Origin: an uncultured Dysosmobacter sp.
Lineage (GTDB): Bacteria > Bacillota > Clostridia > Oscillospirales > Oscillospiraceae
Assembly (NCBI GenBank): GCA_934597465.1
Contig: CAKTSC010000069.1
Coordinates: 1-7,085 of the forward strand
Direction of reading: 5' to 3'
Length of the DNA stretch: 7,085 bases
Shown here piece after piece: positions 6,739-7,085 of this stretch; the first letter of the stretch is position 1; each line of letters opens with the position of its first letter. The translations under genes were made by a program, and so were the position numbers. Below the pieces are notes generated by a model. The model was not told the origin of the DNA, did no database searches, and saw nothing but the letters and a program-made list of their open reading frames with translations.

Positions 6739-6755
6739 TTTGACTTTCTCTGACT
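6739..6755 (-). promoter_or_regulatory. CtsR operator, upstream box
   Basis: On the minus strand this reads AGTCAGA-GAA-AGTCAAA, tandem heptads with a 3-nt spacer. It matches the CtsR box apart from one A-to-G in the first heptad, a position often variable. It ends 9 nt before the -35 of the ctsR promoter and about 80 nt upstream of the divergent ferredoxin promoter, so it probably serves the ctsR side. Confidence 0.85.
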
Positions 6756-6804
6756 TTTAGGTAAACAATTTATGAACGGCAGAGTGCCCGAAGATTTCCT
6801 GCAA

Positions 6805-6828
6805 TTTCCCGGCAAAATCTACGGGAAA
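6805..6828. repeat. Inverted repeat just upstream of the ferredoxin promoter
   Basis: TTTCCCG (6805-6811) and CGGGAAA (6822-6828) are perfect inverted 7-mers with a 10-nt gap. The second arm ends 4 nt before the -35 of the ferredoxin promoter. The position suits an activator or repressor site, but I do not recognise the motif and it may be chance. Confidence 0.35.
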
Positions 6829-6832
6829 GTCC

Positions 6833-6860
6833 TTGCTTTTTCCGCACAGTATGCTAGAAT
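6833..6860 (+). promoter_or_regulatory. Promoter of the ferredoxin gene, extended -10 type
   Basis: TTGCTT (6833-6838), a 16-nt spacer and TAGAAT (6855-6860), preceded by TGC (6852-6854) that makes an extended -10. Predicted start is near 6867, giving a leader of about 25 nt with the ribosome binding site at 6879-6884. It is divergent from the ctsR promoter. Confidence 0.6.
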
Positions 6861-6891
6861 AAGGGAACAAATTCTAATGGAGGTGCTTCCC

Positions 6892-7062
6892 ATGGCCTAC
6901 AAGATCACTTCTGCATGTCTGAGCTGCGGCGCTTGCGCGGACGCTTGCCCCGCTGGTGCCATCTCTCAGGGCGATGACCAGTTCGTCATCGATGCCGGTG
7001 CTTGCCTGGACTGCGGTTCCTGCGCGGATACCTGCCCCAGCGGCGCCATCGTTCAGGACTAA
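6892..7062 (+). CDS. 2[4Fe-4S] ferredoxin, clostridial type
   Basis: A 56-residue soluble low-potential electron carrier, typically serving pyruvate:ferredoxin oxidoreductase, hydrogenase or Rnf-type enzymes in anaerobes. Seen: two cluster motifs, C9-x2-C12-x2-C15-x3-C19-P and C38-x2-C41-x2-C44-x3-C48-P, so both four-Cys sets are complete. The halves are an internal duplication; the two 16-residue motif segments (9-24 and 38-53) share 12 identical residues. Length is normal for the family. The start at 6892 has GGAGGT (6879-6884) 7 nt upstream; an in-frame ATG at 6772 would place the coding start before the promoter and add an unrelated 40-residue leader. Codons such as GCT, GGT and TCT are more frequent than in the neighbouring genes, suggesting high expression. 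It is divergent from ctsR with no obvious functional link; its partner enzyme is not in view. Confidence 0.96.
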   Translation: MAYKITSACLSCGACADACPAGAISQGDDQFVIDAGACLDCGSCADTCPSGAIVQD

Positions 7063-7085
7063 TCTGAACCGATACATAAAGCACC

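Noticed and set aside
6772..6891. Longer N-terminus for the ferredoxin starting at 6772
   Set aside because: It would start upstream of the promoter at 6833-6860 and adds a non-conserved stretch. GGAGGT before 6892 and the family length fix the start.

Overview
The window looks like a chromosomal segment of a high-GC Firmicute, most likely a Clostridia member of the Oscillospiraceae/Ruminococcaceae type. The evidence is a ctsR - mcsA-like - clpC heat-shock operon with tandem-heptad CtsR operators, strong AAAGGAG-type ribosome binding sites, sigma-A-like promoters, a small clostridial 2[4Fe-4S] ferredoxin, and strongly GC-biased coding sequence that leaves long open frames on the antisense strands. 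The genus is an inference; no rRNA or other marker is present.

Layout from left to right. Positions 1-278 hold no convincing protein gene. They contain a GC-rich, self-complementary stretch next to a minus-strand promoter with an A/T-rich upstream tract and a 5' hairpin, which I read as the 5' part of an unidentified structured RNA running out of the window. Positions 279-2831 are a two-gene minus-strand unit: a GT2 glycosyltransferase (transcribed first) and a polytopic O-antigen ligase/polymerase-like protein. They have their own promoter and are separated by 15 nt. This is a small surface-glycan module. Positions 2963-3000 hold a textbook intrinsic terminator for clpC.

Positions 3008-6625 are the stress operon on the minus strand, in transcription order ctsR, mcsA-like, clpC. 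CtsR represses the operon through two 17-bp operators that bracket a TTGACA-N16-TATACT promoter. ClpC is a full-length two-ring Hsp100 unfoldase with an LGF loop for docking to ClpP. The mcsA-like gene encodes a probable ClpC/CtsR accessory protein, but it lacks the second zinc-finger pair of classical McsA and carries a Phe-Phe/acidic linker instead. The arginine kinase gene mcsB, normally between mcsA and clpC, is not here. Yet the phosphoarginine-binding residues of ClpC and the McsB target arginine of CtsR are both present. Divergent from ctsR, a 56-residue ferredoxin (6892-7062, plus strand) has its own extended -10 promoter.

The points most worth a second look are the candidate structured RNA at the left edge, the mcsB-less operon with its reduced McsA, and the short repeated motif in the N-terminal region of the ligase-like protein.
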